NCBI RefSeq assembly: GCF_024721975.1
Contig: NZ_JANQBB010000001.1
Coordinates: 1,178,001-1,242,000 of the forward strand
Source: Paenibacillus endoradicis
GTDB taxonomy: Bacteria; Bacillota; Bacilli; Paenibacillales; Paenibacillaceae
Reading direction: 5' to 3'
Length of the DNA stretch: 64,000 nucleotides
Positions within the stretch are counted from its first letter, which is position 1; every line of letters starts with the position of its first letter. Positions 63,759 to 64,000 of the stretch are shown here, one piece after another. Made by a program: the position numbers and the translations under genes. The notes under the pieces were generated by a model. It was not told where the DNA came from. It saw only the letters and a list, made by a program, of their open reading frames with translations, and ran no database searches.

Positions 63759-64000
63759 TAGATCGCACTCCCCATTTGAATGTCTAATTCTGACCAGATC
63801 GATTCAAAATACTGCTTGAAGGCATCATCGCTTCTAGCTTTCATAGCTGAACCATATTTACTAGCTAATCCTATCTCATATATCTTCTTCACATAGGTTG
63901 GACGATTACTCATGACGAATACTCGATCAGAAACTGAGATTGCTTCTTCAATGTCATGAGTAATCAACACCCCTGTCTTACCTTCATTTTTCAATATAGA
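63758..64000 (-). CDS. ABC transporter ATP-binding protein, C-terminal part (runs off the window)
   Basis: The frame enters from the right edge. It contains the switch-region motif GVLITHDIEEAISVSDRVFVMSNRP of the SsuB/TauB/NrtD class and ends IQMGSAI. The nucleotide-binding core lies outside the window. It is the first visible gene of the importer operon. Confidence 0.85.
   Translation of the reverse strand, partial: SILKNEGKTGVLITHDIEEAISVSDRVFVMSNRPTYVKKIYEIGLASKYGSAMKARSDDAFKQYFESIWSELDIQMGSAI

Overview
The window comes from an AT-rich Gram-positive chromosome. The most likely source is a member of the Paenibacillaceae or a close Bacillota relative. The evidence is strong AGGAGG-type ribosome sites, lipoprotein signal peptides, a YpdA-type bacillithiol reductase, an XerS-type recombinase, a YkkCD-like SMR pair, a YdjO-type cold-shock protein and LexA boxes of the Bacillus type. 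This is judged from protein families, not from a database search. I saw no tRNA, rRNA, CRISPR array, prophage or intact insertion sequence.

Layout. 1-8.3 kb is a mix of single genes: OsmC, a radical SAM/SPASM protein, an SMR efflux pair, YdjO, a lactonase, a FrnE-like DsbA protein, XerS and YpdA. 8.4-21.9 kb is one long leftward operon for peptide uptake and breakdown: oppABCDF, tldD, a pmbA-like gene, a YheO/DauR-type regulator, RidA, a MalY/PatB C-S lyase, PepV and an M29 aminopeptidase. 22.3-27.9 kb holds a DUF4129-like membrane protein, DUF58, MoxR, a YdjC-type deacetylase and an APH-fold kinase. 28.3-37 kb holds an APC permease, an orphan PhnC-like ATPase, a small SOS-controlled gene, a HAD hydrolase, TopB and a membrane-anchored glucosaminidase-like protein. 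37.2-40.7 kb is a FecCD-type ABC importer divergent from nikR, probably for nickel. gltD, folA and thyA follow.

44.8-51.2 kb is the most interesting block. It is an operon for cysteine and sulfur metabolism built around a Family 2A encapsulin nanocompartment: cysM, a JAMM peptidase, a CysO-MoeB-rhodanese fusion, the encapsulin shell, a cysteine desulfurase with a long N-terminal cargo-like extension, and cysE. The CysO-type Gly-Gly tail is buried inside the fusion, and the gene just upstream encodes the kind of peptidase that could free it. 51.5-57 kb holds a hotdog thioesterase and the pyruvate dehydrogenase genes (pdhABC, lpdA). 57.2-64 kb holds an esterase, a low-molecular-weight phosphatase, thiamine pyrophosphokinase, and an ABC importer with a small protein, an amidase and RidA; the ATPase of that importer runs off the window.

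Scattered through the second half is a family of structured repeats, full length about 170 bp, with shortened forms of about 40-80 bp. Full copies have paired ends of the form GTTCAA...TTGAAC and a conserved GTACG-N-YATTGGTAC centre. Copies or fragments were found at ten places (about 28.27, 30.1, 30.2, 30.4, 36.6, 40.9, 52.0, 58.0, 58.2 and 59.0 kb). Five sit within about 10 bases of a stop codon in the same orientation. Their ends differ in sequence between copies yet remain complementary, which points to selection on structure.
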